18,797 nt of DNA from Actinospica sp035712985 (GCA_035712985.1 DASTAE010000151.1:1-18797), one strand, 5' to 3'; shown: positions 1 through 8,087, counted from the first letter of the stretch. Made by a program: numbers and translations. The notes: generated from the letters alone by a model not told the origin.

Positions 1-324
1 GTCCTTCAACTGCCGGGCCAGGCCCATCCCGCCGGCCGGCACGGCCTCCCCGTCCAGGATCACCAAGTCGACGCCGAGGCCCTTGAGCGAGGCGTCCATT
101 CGGGCGATGAGTGCGGGCGCGGTGGCGAACTCCTCCACGGACAGCTCCGGCAGCGCCGCGTCGGGCTTGCTGCCCAGCGCGAGCCGCAGGCTCTCGCGCA
201 CCGTCGCGTCGTCGCTGTAGAGCAGGACCTTCAGGTAGCTCACCTGGGACTTGGCCCCGGTGCCGGGCGCGGTCGACCCGCCCACCGCTGACCCGTCAGT
301 ATCTGCCAATGCTGCTGCGGACAT
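1..324 (-). CDS. Receiver-like response regulator, N-terminal part (cut by window edge)
   Basis: Partial gene of 108 visible codons whose 3' end lies beyond position 1. It reads without a stop from an ATG at 324, preceded by a good Shine-Dalgarno sequence (GGAGG, 13 to 9 bases before the start). After a flexible Ala/Gly/Ser-rich leader of about 28 residues comes a CheY-like start: a hydrophobic strand (VLLYSDD, residues 33-39) with the acidic pair D38/D39, then a helix (VRESLRLAL), and a second strand ending in D91 (LVILDGE, residues 87-93), the expected phospho-acceptor position. The family role is phosphorelay signalling, but the output domain is out of view and no kinase gene is visible. 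It is transcribed away from ctaE across a 288-base gap. It could be a degenerate receiver that is not phosphorylated. Confidence 0.75.
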   Translation of the reverse strand, partial: MSAAALADTDGSAVGGSTAPGTGAKSQVSYLKVLLYSDDATVRESLRLALGSKPDAALPELSVEEFATAPALIARMDASLKGLGVDLVILDGEAVPAGGMGLARQLKD

Positions 325-374
325 GGACCTGCCTCCACTCTGAGGACTCACCGATCGTGCGCGCACGTGCGACC

Positions 375-403
375 AGCGTAGGACCGGCTTCGCGCCGAGA
401 CCA
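375..403 (-). promoter_or_regulatory. Candidate promoter for the receiver-like gene
   Basis: On the minus strand a TGGTCT hexamer (403-398) is separated by 17 bases from TACGCT (380-375), about 50 bases before the ATG at 324. The -10 fits the actinobacterial housekeeping consensus and the -35 is only partial. This rests on pattern reading alone. Confidence 0.3.
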
Positions 404-460
404 GCCCTAACGATCTGATAACGCGGGAACCCCCGGCGGGACACGTGCGTACCCCGGCCG

Positions 461-475
461 CTGACATGCGGTCAG
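461..475. promoter_or_regulatory. Inverted repeat between the receiver-like gene and ctaE
   Basis: CTGAC and GTCAG arms flank a 5-base centre, giving a 15-base dyad in the 288-base gap between the two divergent genes. It could bind a dimeric regulator acting on either promoter. Short dyads are common by chance in such DNA. Apart from this and the candidate leftward promoter, I see nothing definite in 325-612. Confidence 0.25.
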
Positions 476-612
476 AGCCTGTCCCTACGCCCGGTTCGCT
501 CCCCGTTCGGGCTAATCATCCCCGGTTTCCCACCCGCCATTCGAAGGATCGTCAGCGACACCCGCGCCAAAGGGGGACCCCGACGACGGCCGCGTAGCGG
601 CGGGGGGCAATA

Positions 613-1263
613 ATGGCCGCCGTGGCGACAGCAACTGCAACCCAAGCCGCACCCGCGCACCGGGTGCCCAATAGGCCCAACCTGGTCAGCGTCGGGACGA
701 TCATCTGGCTGGCCTCCGAGCTGATGTTCTTCGCGGCCCTGTTCGCGATCTACTTCACCCTGCGCTCGGTTTCCGGGGACGCGTTCTTCAAGGTGAACGC
801 GGGACACCTGGACGTGACCCTGTCGACGATCAACACGATCATCCTGGTCTCGTCCTCCTTCCCCTGCCAGTTCGGCGTGTTCGCGGCGGAGCGCCACCAG
901 GTCAAGCGCACCGGCTCGATCCTCAACGTCCGGCGGTACGGGATGCGCGAGTGGTACATCCTCGCGTTCATCCTGGGCGCCGTGTTCATCTCGTTGCAGG
1001 TCTTCGAGTACTCGTCCCTGGTCAAGGACGGCCACGCGATCTCGGAGAACCAGTGGACCAGCGCGTTCTACCTGGCCACCGGCTTCCACGGGCTGCACGT
1101 GACGGGCGGTCTCTTCGCCTTCCTGATCGTGCTCATGCGCACCTACAAGGCCAAGCGCTTCACCCACGACCAGGAGATCTCCGCGATCGTCGTGTCGTAC
1201 TACTGGCACTTCGTCGACGTGGTGTGGATCGGCCTGTTCTTCGTTATCTACGTGCTCAAGTAA
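613..1263 (+). CDS. ctaE: Cytochrome c oxidase subunit III
   Basis: Subunit III of the aa3-type cytochrome c oxidase, an integral membrane protein that stabilises the catalytic subunit I and its proton uptake. The 216-residue protein has five hydrophobic helices (about 25-52, 69-92, 112-135, 151-176 and 189-216), matching the short five-helix actinobacterial form. Recognisable family features are the glutamate in the first helix (SELMFF), the FHGLHV segment in the fourth, and YWHFVDVVWIGLFF near the C terminus. The ATG at 613 has a G-rich stretch (602-607) as its ribosome site. It leads a ctaE-qcrC-qcrA-qcrB cluster, with 34 bases to qcrC. Subunits I and II are not in the window, as is usual in actinobacteria, where they lie elsewhere. 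Confidence 0.97.
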   Translation: MAAVATATATQAAPAHRVPNRPNLVSVGTIIWLASELMFFAALFAIYFTLRSVSGDAFFKVNAGHLDVTLSTINTIILVSSSFPCQFGVFAAERHQVKRTGSILNVRRYGMREWYILAFILGAVFISLQVFEYSSLVKDGHAISENQWTSAFYLATGFHGLHVTGGLFAFLIVLMRTYKAKRFTHDQEISAIVVSYYWHFVDVVWIGLFFVIYVLK

Positions 1264-1297
1264 TTCCGGACGAGAAGCTCCATTAGGGACACTAGTC

Positions 1298-2149
1298 GTG
1301 AAATCGCTCTCTACACGGCGACGCCACCCGCTGGCAGCGTTCGTCGTCCTGGTGCTCGCACTGGCCTTTGCGGGTACCGTCTTCGCCGCGTTCCTGTCGC
1401 CGAACTCCGCCTCGGCTGACAGCGGGACCAGCAACGCCCAGGCCATCGCCAACGGCAAGGCGCTGTACATCACGTCCTGCTCCAGCTGCCACGGCGCGCT
1501 GGGCGAGGGCTCGAGCTACGGCCCGAGCCTGGTCGGCTCCGGCGCGGCGTCCGTCGACTTCCAGGTCTCCACGGGTCGCATGCCCGCCCAGCAGCCGGGC
1601 GCGCAGATCCAGAAGAAGGCCGTGCTCTACACCCAGGAGCAGATCGACGAGATGGCCGCGTACATCGACTCGCTCGGTGGCGGCCCGGCGGTTCCCGACT
1701 CCAGCCAGTACCAGGTGAACGACAACCTGGTGCAGCTCGGCGGCGTCCTGTTCCGCACCACGTGCTCGCAGTGCCACTCCTTCTCGGGCTCGGGCGGCGC
1801 GCTGACCGACGGCAAGTACGCCCCGGCGCTCACGCAGACCAGCCCGAAGGCGATCTACGAGGCCATGCTGACCGGCCCGCAGAACATGCCGAACTTCCCG
1901 GACACGGTGATCTCGCCGCTCGAGAAGCAGGCGATCATCTCGTACATCGTCACGATGCGCGACCAGCCCAACTACGGCGGCGCCGGCCTCGGCCGACTCG
2001 GCCCGACGTCCGAGGGCCTGTTCATCTGGACCTTCGGCCTGATCGCGCTGCTGCTGTTCGCGGTCTGGATCGCGGCCCACACCACGAAGGCCTCCGCTGA
2101 GCGCGTCGCCAAGGCGGCCGCCGAGAAGAACAAAGGGGGCAAGGAGTAA
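1298..2149 (+). CDS. qcrC: Cytochrome bcc complex, di-haem cytochrome c subunit
   Basis: The cytochrome cc subunit of the actinobacterial menaquinol:cytochrome c reductase. It carries electrons from the Rieske centre directly to the oxidase in a bcc-aa3 supercomplex, replacing a soluble cytochrome c. The 283 residues show an N-terminal membrane anchor or signal segment (about 12-33), two covalent haem motifs C61-S-S-C64-H65 and C156-S-Q-C159-H160, candidate axial methionines in the MPAQ (about 95) and MPNFP segments, and a C-terminal membrane helix (about 239-263) with a basic tail. The duplicated cytochrome domain is diagnostic for actinobacterial QcrC. The start is GTG, with AGGGA (1285-1289) eight bases upstream. 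It is followed after two bases by qcrA, implying translational coupling. Confidence 0.97.
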   Translation: MKSLSTRRRHPLAAFVVLVLALAFAGTVFAAFLSPNSASADSGTSNAQAIANGKALYITSCSSCHGALGEGSSYGPSLVGSGAASVDFQVSTGRMPAQQPGAQIQKKAVLYTQEQIDEMAAYIDSLGGGPAVPDSSQYQVNDNLVQLGGVLFRTTCSQCHSFSGSGGALTDGKYAPALTQTSPKAIYEAMLTGPQNMPNFPDTVISPLEKQAIISYIVTMRDQPNYGGAGLGRLGPTSEGLFIWTFGLIALLLFAVWIAAHTTKASAERVAKAAAEKNKGGKE

Positions 2150-2151
2150 CC

Positions 2152-3234
2152 ATGAGCGGTGACAAGACCCACGACGAGGAGCACGGCGCGGTCGCCGTCG
2201 AGGAGGAGCACGGCCACGGGGTCGTCGCGGAGAACCCCTTCGCGGACCCCGGCCTGCCGGCCCACCAGCCCCGGCTGACCGATATCGACGAGAAGGTCGC
2301 CAGGAAGTCCGAGCGCATCGTGGCCGGGCTGTTCCTGCTGTCCGCCGTCGCGACGATCGCGTTCATGGTCTGCTACACCGAGGTGCCGAACAACACCTCG
2401 TCGATCGTGAACTTCTTCCCGCTCGGCGCGATGTCGGCGTCGAACTTCGCCCTGGGCCTGACCCTGGGCGTGGCCCTGTTCGCCATGGGCGCGGGCGCGA
2501 TCTACTGGGCCCGTACTCTGATGACGGACGTCGAGCTGCCGCAGGAGCGGCACGTGCTCGAGTCCACCCCGGAGGACAAGGCCGAGGCCGCCGCCGAGTT
2601 CCAGCAGGGCCTCGCGGACTCCGGCTGGAAGCAGCGCCCGCTGATCCGCCGCACGCTGCTCGGCGCGATGGCGGTGCTGCCGCTGCCGGCCCTGTGGATC
2701 CTGCGCGACCTCGGCCCGCTGCCGGGCACCACCCAGCGGCAGACCGCGTGGACCGCGGGCGAGCTGATCATCAACGACAACTCGATCTCGGTGGACGGCA
2801 CCCAGGGCAAGGGCATCCGCCCCGAGGACCTGCAGGTCGGCACGCTGGTCTCGGCCAGCCCGGCCGCGGTGCTCACCGCCGGCGACGAGACCGTCGACAT
2901 GATGACCATGTCCGCGATCCTGCTGGTCCGGATGAACCCGGCCGACATCAAGTCGCAGCAGGAGATCGACTGGGGCTACGAGGGCATCGTGGCCTTCTCG
3001 AAGATCTGCACGCATGTCGGCTGCCCGGTGCAGCTGTACGAGCAGCAGACCCACCACATGCTCTGCCCCTGCCACCAGTCGACCTTCGACCTGTCGGACA
3101 ACGGCAGGGTCGTCTTCGGCCCCGCGGCGCGTTCGCTGCCGCAGCTTCCGATCACTGTCAACGCCGACGGCTACCTCGTCGCCAAGGCCGGCTTCGACCA
3201 GCCCGTCGGTCCGAGTTTCTGGGAACGCGGATGA
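2152..3234 (+). CDS. qcrA: Cytochrome bcc complex, Rieske iron-sulfur subunit
   Basis: Rieske [2Fe-2S] protein of the quinol:cytochrome c reductase, accepting one electron from menaquinol at the Qo site. It has 360 residues. The N terminus is hydrophilic and rich in His and Glu; three membrane helices follow at about 55-76, 99-121 and 165-185, the actinobacterial pattern, where other bacteria have one. The cluster-binding domain holds C286-T-H288-V-G-C291 and C305-P-C307-H308-Q-S. C286, H288, C305 and H308 are the expected ligands, and C291-C307 the expected disulfide. AAGGAG, inside the end of qcrC, precedes the ATG. Its stop overlaps the qcrB start (ATGA at 3231-3234), so the two are probably translated together. 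Confidence 0.97.
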   Translation: MSGDKTHDEEHGAVAVEEEHGHGVVAENPFADPGLPAHQPRLTDIDEKVARKSERIVAGLFLLSAVATIAFMVCYTEVPNNTSSIVNFFPLGAMSASNFALGLTLGVALFAMGAGAIYWARTLMTDVELPQERHVLESTPEDKAEAAAEFQQGLADSGWKQRPLIRRTLLGAMAVLPLPALWILRDLGPLPGTTQRQTAWTAGELIINDNSISVDGTQGKGIRPEDLQVGTLVSASPAAVLTAGDETVDMMTMSAILLVRMNPADIKSQQEIDWGYEGIVAFSKICTHVGCPVQLYEQQTHHMLCPCHQSTFDLSDNGRVVFGPAARSLPQLPITVNADGYLVAKAGFDQPVGPSFWERG

Positions 3235-4856
3235 GCACTTCGACGAGCAACGAGGAGATCGTCCCGACCACGCTCGGCGGGAAGGCCTCCGACTACCTGG
3301 ACCAGCGCCTCGGCATCGCGGGGGCGGCGAAGAAGAACCTGCGCAAGATCTTCCCGGACCACTGGTCCTTCATGCTGGGCGAGATCTGCCTGTACAGCTT
3401 CATCATCCTGCTGCTGTCCGGCATCTTCCTGTCGCTGTTCTTCACCCCGTCCATGGGCGACGTGACGTACAACGGCTCGTACACGCCGCTGGACGGCATC
3501 AAGATGTCCGAGGCCTACGCGAGCACGCTGAACATCTCGTTCGACGTGCGCGGCGGCCTGCTGATGCGCCAGATCCACCACTGGGCCGCGCTGGTCTTCG
3601 TGATGGGCATCCTGGTGCACATGCTCCGGATCTTCTTCACCGGCGCGTTCCGCAAGCCGCGCGAGCTCAACTGGCTGATCGGCTTCACGCTGTTCGTGAT
3701 GGCGCTGGCCGAGGGCTTCTGCGGCTACTCGCTGCCCGACGACCTGCTCTCCGGCACCGGTCTGCGGATCATGCAGGGCATCGTGCTGTCCGTCCCGATC
3801 GTCGGAACGTACATCTCGTACTTCCTGTTCGGCGGCCTGTTCCCGGGCCACGTGCTGATCCCGCGCCTGTTCATGATCCACATCCTGCTGGTGCCCGGCA
3901 TCATCCTGGCGCTGATCACCGCGCACCTGATCCTTGTCTTCTACCAGAAGCACACGCAGTGGGCGGGTCCGGGCAAGACCAACGAGAACGTGGTCGGCCT
4001 GCCGCTGATGCCGGTGTACATGGCGAAGGCGGGCGGCTTCTTCTTCGTGGTCTTCGGCTTCATCGCCCTGCTGGGCGGCCTGGTGTCGATCAACCCGATC
4101 TGGGAGTACGGGCCCTATGTGCCCACGCAGATCACCGCGGGATCGCAGCCCGACTTCTACATCGGCTTCTTCGAGGGCACGCTGCGCATGATGCCCAACG
4201 TCGAGTGGAACTTCTGGGGCCACACCCTGTCCTGGAACATCCTGATCCCCGCCGTGATCGTGCCGGGAATCCTGTTCACCGGACTCGCGGCCTACCCGTT
4301 CCTCGAGGCCTGGATCACCGGCGACAAGCGCGAGCACCACATCCTGGACCGCCCGCGCAACATGCCGACCCGTACGGCGATCGGCGTGGCCGGCATCGTG
4401 TTCTACGCGATCGGCTGGATCAACGGCGGCAACGACCTGATCGCGACCCACTTCAACCTGTCGGTGGAGAACATCACCTGGGTCGACCGGGTGATGATCT
4501 TCCTCGGCCCGGTGCTCGCCTTCTGGATCACCCGGCGGATCTGCTTCGGCCTGCAGCGCCGGGACCGCGACAAGGTACTGCACGGACGCGAGTCCGGCAT
4601 CATCACCCGGTCGCCGGAGGGTCAGTTCTCGGAGATCCACACCCCGCTGCCGCAGGGCGACCTGCACAAGCTGACCGCGCACGACGTGCACCGTCCGCTG
4701 ACGCTGACCGAGGTCACCGACAGCAACGGGGTGCCCGCGCCGAAGCTGCGCCTCGCCAAGCTGCGGGCCAAGGCCACGCGCTGGTACTTCGGCGAGCGGG
4801 TCGAGAAGCCGACCGAGGAGGAGTACCGGCAAGCGATCTCCAGCGGTCACCACTGA
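3231..4856 (+). CDS. qcrB: Cytochrome bcc complex, cytochrome b subunit
   Basis: Cytochrome b, the quinol-oxidising membrane core of the bcc complex; 541 residues. The ATG at 3231 overlaps the qcrA stop. An open frame extends upstream to 2694 but only mirrors qcrA. Haem ligands are recognisable as H116/H130 in one helix and H217/H232 in another. The Qo-site motif reads PDFY (residues 307-310), the actinobacterial version of PEWY. A hydrophilic C-terminal tail of roughly 120 residues follows the last helix, which is longer than in proteobacterial cytochrome b and typical of actinobacteria. QcrB is the known target of drugs such as telacebec in mycobacteria. The gene ends the respiratory operon; a strong hairpin follows 60 bases later. 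Confidence 0.97.
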   Translation: MSTSTSNEEIVPTTLGGKASDYLDQRLGIAGAAKKNLRKIFPDHWSFMLGEICLYSFIILLLSGIFLSLFFTPSMGDVTYNGSYTPLDGIKMSEAYASTLNISFDVRGGLLMRQIHHWAALVFVMGILVHMLRIFFTGAFRKPRELNWLIGFTLFVMALAEGFCGYSLPDDLLSGTGLRIMQGIVLSVPIVGTYISYFLFGGLFPGHVLIPRLFMIHILLVPGIILALITAHLILVFYQKHTQWAGPGKTNENVVGLPLMPVYMAKAGGFFFVVFGFIALLGGLVSINPIWEYGPYVPTQITAGSQPDFYIGFFEGTLRMMPNVEWNFWGHTLSWNILIPAVIVPGILFTGLAAYPFLEAWITGDKREHHILDRPRNMPTRTAIGVAGIVFYAIGWINGGNDLIATHFNLSVENITWVDRVMIFLGPVLAFWITRRICFGLQRRDRDKVLHGRESGIITRSPEGQFSEIHTPLPQGDLHKLTAHDVHRPLTLTEVTDSNGVPAPKLRLAKLRAKATRWYFGERVEKPTEEEYRQAISSGHH

Positions 4857-4915
4857 TGCAGGGGTGGCCGGAGATCCGCTGATCCGCCGGTGAAAAAGCT
4901 GTAGCCACAAAGCAC

Positions 4916-4948
4916 TTCCCCTCCGTACCGTGCAGGTACGGAGGGGAA
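4916..4948. terminator. Perfect 14-bp hairpin between convergent genes
   Basis: TTCCCCTCCGTACC (4916-4929) pairs perfectly with 4935-4948 around a 5-base loop. It lies between the end of qcrB and the stop of the convergent AsnC-like gene. No strong T-run follows on either side, but high-GC actinobacteria commonly terminate at such hairpins. Its position suits a bidirectional terminator. Confidence 0.8.
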
Positions 4949-4997
4949 CGTGTTTATGCGGGCGGCATGATCGGTTTCCCGAGTCCGGCCGGTACGA

Positions 4998-5276
4998 CTA
5001 TTCGAGGCCGATCGCGAAGGCCGCGTCCAGGTCCCCGGCGCTGTACGCGCGGAAGGCCGTGTGCGTCTCGGTCCGCAGCACGCCCTGCACCTTGTTGAGG
5101 CGGCCCGGGATGAGGTCGGCGAGCTCCTCGTGCGCCTGCACCCGGGCGATGGCGATCAGGTCCCATTCGCCGGTCACCGAGTAGACCTCGCTGATTCCGG
5201 CCAGCGCGGCCAGGGAGGCTGCGGTCTCCGGGATGAGCCCGGTCTCCGCCTTGATCATCACAATCGCGGTCACCAT
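4998..5276 (-). CDS. Stand-alone Lrp/AsnC ligand-binding (RAM) domain protein
   Basis: This 92-residue protein is almost entirely the alpha/beta effector-binding domain of Lrp/AsnC regulators. Strands and helices run from TAIVMIKAE through GISEVYSVTGEWDLIAIARV to the ETHTAFRAYS end. The usual N-terminal helix-turn-helix is absent, so it cannot bind DNA in the usual way. Family knowledge: such SMART/RAM-only proteins form octamers, bind amino acids, and may modulate full-length Lrp proteins. The EVYSVTGEWDL segment matches the effector-pocket region. The ATG at 5276 has no clear Shine-Dalgarno sequence. A TAAGCT -10-like box ends seven bases before it, so the mRNA may be leaderless. It is convergent with qcrB; what it senses cannot be told. 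Confidence 0.9.
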   Translation of the reverse strand: MVTAIVMIKAETGLIPETAASLAALAGISEVYSVTGEWDLIAIARVQAHEELADLIPGRLNKVQGVLRTETHTAFRAYSAGDLDAAFAIGLE

Positions 5277-5366
5277 GCCGTTCAGCTTAGACCGCGACGC
5301 CCCGGGGGCGCGCGGGGGCTCTCGGATGGCGCGTGAAAGCGTCTACGCTGGGCAATACCGAGTAAC

Positions 5367-5401
5367 CGGCAGCAGTCGTCAGTGGTCGGCAGCAGTCATC
5401 A
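5367..5401 (+). repeat. Two 15-base direct repeats upstream of the NYN gene
   Basis: CGGCAGCAGTCGTCA (5367-5381) recurs at 5387-5401 with one mismatch (G to A), at a period of exactly 20 bases, or about two helical turns. The pair lies in the untranslated region just before the NYN-domain gene. It could be a regulator site or a simple local duplication. Confidence 0.5.
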
Positions 5402-5421
5402 CAGGGATGGAAGGGCGAGAG

Positions 5422-6780
5422 ATGAGCGGCGAGGAGACCGGGGTCGAAGCGCCCGGCGCCGCGCCCGATCGCAGCCCGAGCGCCGCCGCCCTGTCCGAAC
5501 CCGTCCGCGCGCGGGTCCTGGACTTCGCGGCTCAGGTCGCCGGCGGGCTGCCGACGGGCACGCTGCCGGCCTCGCTGCGCCCCTTCGCCAAGTTCACCCC
5601 GGCCAAGCGGGCCAGGCTGGCGGCGACGCCGCTGGCCGCGGCGCTGGAGGCGGACTCCGTCTTCCGCGGCAGGGTGGCCGAGCGGGTGCACGACACGTAC
5701 CCCGAGGTGGCCGAGGCCCTGTTCGCCGGCGCCATCCCGCCGGCGGCCGACCCCCGCGACGTGGCCGCCATCGTCTACCTGCTGCGCCCCGAAGGCTGGC
5801 CGGACCTGCTGGACCAGGCCGAGCGCGCCGCGCGGGAGTCCGAGCGCGCCCTCGCCGACGAGCACCTGGGCGACGAGGTGGCCCGCCTCAAGGCCGAGAT
5901 CGACACGATCCGCGAGCAGGCGAAGGTCGAGGCCGACCGCCTCAAGGCCGAACTCGTCGCCGTACGCCACGAGGGCGACTCGCTGCGCAGGCGCATCCGC
6001 CAGCTCGAGGCGGACATGCGCAGGGCCCAGGCCCACGCCCGCGAGGCCGTCTCCGAGAGCGGCGCCATCCGCGACGCCGCCTCCCTCCAGGTCTCCGCCG
6101 CCGAAGCAGAGCTCCGCCGCATCCGGGGCCGCCTCGCCGAGTCCGAGGCCGCCCTGGAGACGGCCCGCAGCGCCACCAGAGCCAGCCGGGGAGCGGACGA
6201 GGTGCGCATGCGCCTGCTCCTGGAGACCATCAGCGAGGCCGCGGCGGGCCTGCAGAGAGAGCTGGCGCTCTCGCCCACCGACGCCCGCCCCGCGGACACC
6301 GTGGAGGCCGTACGCGCCGACACCCTCGGCGCCCACGACGTAGCCGGCCAGGCCCGCGCCGCCGACGACCCCGCCATCCTCGACGCCCTCCTGGCCCTAC
6401 CCCGCGCCCACCTGGTGGTAGACGGCTACAACGTCACCAAGACGGGCTTCCCCACCCTGTCCCTGCACGAGCAGCGCATAAGGCTCCTGAAGGGCTTGGG
6501 AGGTATCGCCGCGCGGACGGGTGCCGAGGTCACCTGCGTCTTCGACGGAGCGGAGCTGGGCGGCCCGGTGCCCGTGCCGCAGCACAAGGGCGTCAGAGTC
6601 CTGTTCTCGCGCGGCGGCGAGATCGCCGACGAGCTGATTCGACGGCTGGTGGCCGCCGAGCCGCAGGGACGCCCGCTGATCGTGGTGTCCTCGGACAAGG
6701 AAGTCGCGGACGGCGTACGGCGGTCGGGGGCCCGGCCGGTGCCTTCGTCGATGCTGGTGCGGAGGTTGGGGCGGAGTTAG
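5422..6780 (+). CDS. Coiled-coil protein with C-terminal NYN (PIN-like) ribonuclease domain
   Basis: Putative RNA-acting protein of 452 residues. The N-terminal third (to about 135) is a helical region of unknown role. Residues about 149-255 form a long charged coiled coil, rich in Glu, Arg and Ala and with virtually no Pro. The C-terminal ~125 residues are a YacP/NYN domain: LVVDGYNV (D334, N337), TCVFDGAE (D375) and VVSSDKEV (D425) supply the acidic cluster that binds metal in PIN-like nucleases. Bacillus YacP (Rae1) is a ribosome-associated mRNA endonuclease; any similar role here is inference. The start at 5422 has GGAAGGG (5409-5415) six bases upstream. A second ATG at 5407 lacks such a site, and the open frame back to 5233 overlaps the divergent AsnC gene. 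Confidence 0.88.
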   Translation: MSGEETGVEAPGAAPDRSPSAAALSEPVRARVLDFAAQVAGGLPTGTLPASLRPFAKFTPAKRARLAATPLAAALEADSVFRGRVAERVHDTYPEVAEALFAGAIPPAADPRDVAAIVYLLRPEGWPDLLDQAERAARESERALADEHLGDEVARLKAEIDTIREQAKVEADRLKAELVAVRHEGDSLRRRIRQLEADMRRAQAHAREAVSESGAIRDAASLQVSAAEAELRRIRGRLAESEAALETARSATRASRGADEVRMRLLLETISEAAAGLQRELALSPTDARPADTVEAVRADTLGAHDVAGQARAADDPAILDALLALPRAHLVVDGYNVTKTGFPTLSLHEQRIRLLKGLGGIAARTGAEVTCVFDGAELGGPVPVPQHKGVRVLFSRGGEIADELIRRLVAAEPQGRPLIVVSSDKEVADGVRRSGARPVPSSMLVRRLGRS

Positions 6781-6896
6781 GTGTCGGGTTGCGGGCGGGA
6801 AGCGGCGATTCCTCCTTCAGCAAGCAGCCCCCGCACCCCCAGCTCCGCCCCTCCTGTCCGCATATCATCCTTATCGCTAGCGCGGGTGACGTATGT

Positions 6897-6926
6897 TTGA
6901 TCAGGGGCGGATTGAGCCGATACGTT
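6897..6926 (+). promoter_or_regulatory. Promoter of the NlpC/P60 gene, probably giving a leaderless mRNA
   Basis: TTGATC (6897-6902) and TACGTT (6921-6926) are separated by 18 bases. The predicted transcription start coincides with the GTG at 6934, seven bases after the -10. No Shine-Dalgarno sequence is present, which supports leaderless translation. Confidence 0.5.
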
Positions 6927-6933
6927 GCGCTCC

Positions 6934-8016
6934 GTGTCGCATCGACGGACTTCTCGTCCTCCGTATCGTGCCGCGTCGGTGACTGCTGCCACGTGCGCGG
7001 TGTTGGGGGTTGGCGCCGGGGTCGGGCAGGCGCAGCCGGTGGCGGATGCTCGGCAGGCGGCGGAGCAGCACATCTCCACGCTGTATACGCAGGCTGAGGC
7101 GGCCACGCAGCAGTACGACGCCGCGCAGGAGCGGATCGGGCAGCTGCAGGCGGCGATCAACTCGGCGAACGGGCAGAGTGCGCAGACGCGGGAGATGCTG
7201 GCGGCGTTCGACGGCGGGCTCGGCCGGCTGGCGGCGCAGCAGTATCGGGATCCGGACTTCAGTTCCTCGCTGGCGCTGCTGTTCGCGACGCATCCCGACG
7301 ACTACCTGCAGCGCGCGGGGATGACGAATCGGGTCGCAGCGCTCGATGACCAGCAGGTCCGCGTCGCGGAGCAGGCGCAGCGTCAGCTGGTGGCGCTCTC
7401 GGCGCTGGGGGAGCAGGAGATGTCGCAGCTCCAGGCGATGCAGAACCAGCTCTCGTCCGCGCGCTCGCTGATCCAGACCGAGCTGGCCCAGGCGCGTCAG
7501 CAGCTCGCCGACCTCGACGCCGTGGACCGGCAGGCCGTCAGCTCCGCGCTCGCTCAGGGCGCGACGGGCGACGGACTCGGCACGACGGTTCCCGCGCAGG
7601 CTCCGTCGCTCGACACGCTGCTGACCTCGGTGACCTCGGGCGTGAGCCAGGGCATCGACGTGGGCCGCGCGCAGAAGGCGATCGAGGCCGCGTACTCGGA
7701 GCTCGGCAAGCCGTACGTCTGGGGCGCGGTCGGGCCGAGCGGCTTCGACTGCTCGGGGCTGATGCAGCACGTCTGGGGAGCCGCCGGCGTCATGCTGCCG
7801 CGCACGTCGCAGGAGCAGGCGGACGCGGGGCATACGGTACCGCTGTCCGACATCGAGCCCGGCGACCTGGTGATCTACTTCGCGGGCCGCACCCACGTGG
7901 GCATGTACGTCGGCAACGGGCTGATCATCCACGCGCCGCGGCCGGGCGCCCAGGTCCAGTTCGCCTCGGTCAACGCGATGCCGATCAATACGATCGTCCG
8001 ACCGGACGGCGGCTGA
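6934..8016 (+). CDS. Secreted NlpC/P60 peptidoglycan endopeptidase with coiled-coil N-terminal domain
   Basis: Predicted exported cell-wall hydrolase of 360 residues that cleaves D-Glu/meso-Dap (or LL-Dap) bonds in stem peptides, as RipA- and Rpf-associated NlpC/P60 enzymes do. A twin-positive N terminus (MSHRRTSRPPYR) precedes a short Ala/Gly/Val core and an A-Q-A-type cleavage area near residue 33. Two helical coiled-coil stretches follow (about 38-75 and 115-190), then a Ser/Thr-rich linker. The catalytic domain spans about 245-358: FDCSGL gives nucleophile C273, THVGMYVGNG gives H321, and the IIHAP segment gives H333 as the third polar residue. The N-terminal coiled coil probably occludes or scaffolds the enzyme. 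A TTG at 6925 would also be in frame, but the GTG at 6934 fits the promoter. I looked for a c-di-AMP riboswitch upstream and saw none. Confidence 0.93.
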   Translation: MSHRRTSRPPYRAASVTAATCAVLGVGAGVGQAQPVADARQAAEQHISTLYTQAEAATQQYDAAQERIGQLQAAINSANGQSAQTREMLAAFDGGLGRLAAQQYRDPDFSSSLALLFATHPDDYLQRAGMTNRVAALDDQQVRVAEQAQRQLVALSALGEQEMSQLQAMQNQLSSARSLIQTELAQARQQLADLDAVDRQAVSSALAQGATGDGLGTTVPAQAPSLDTLLTSVTSGVSQGIDVGRAQKAIEAAYSELGKPYVWGAVGPSGFDCSGLMQHVWGAAGVMLPRTSQEQADAGHTVPLSDIEPGDLVIYFAGRTHVGMYVGNGLIIHAPRPGAQVQFASVNAMPINTIVRPDGG

Positions 8017-8087
8017 CCGAGCGGAAGCGCGGAATCCTCCCGGCTACTGCGCCTGGACGGTGCACCGGTCGGCGTTGAAAAGGGCTT

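Noticed and set aside
357..370. Overlapping palindromes GTGCGCGCAC and GCACGTGC
   Set aside because: Short self-complementary GC-rich runs are expected by chance at this composition, and they lie in an untranslated leader without a clear spacing to a promoter.
4149..4160. PDFY in place of PEWY at the QcrB Qo site, as a possible novelty
   Set aside because: Mycobacterial QcrB also has PDFY as I recall it, so it is normal actinobacterial variation.
3171..4910. Long open frames antisense to qcrB, and similar ones at 472-1473, 5287-6336, 10780-11997 and 17620-18735
   Set aside because: They are low-complexity, Arg/Gly/Asp/Val-rich translations that mirror strong genes in GC-rich DNA; none shows a recognisable domain.
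6781..6933. Possible c-di-AMP (ydaO) riboswitch before the NlpC/P60 gene
   Set aside because: Such genes often have one in actinobacteria, but the 153-base gap shows none of the expected conserved segments, and a leaderless promoter fits better.
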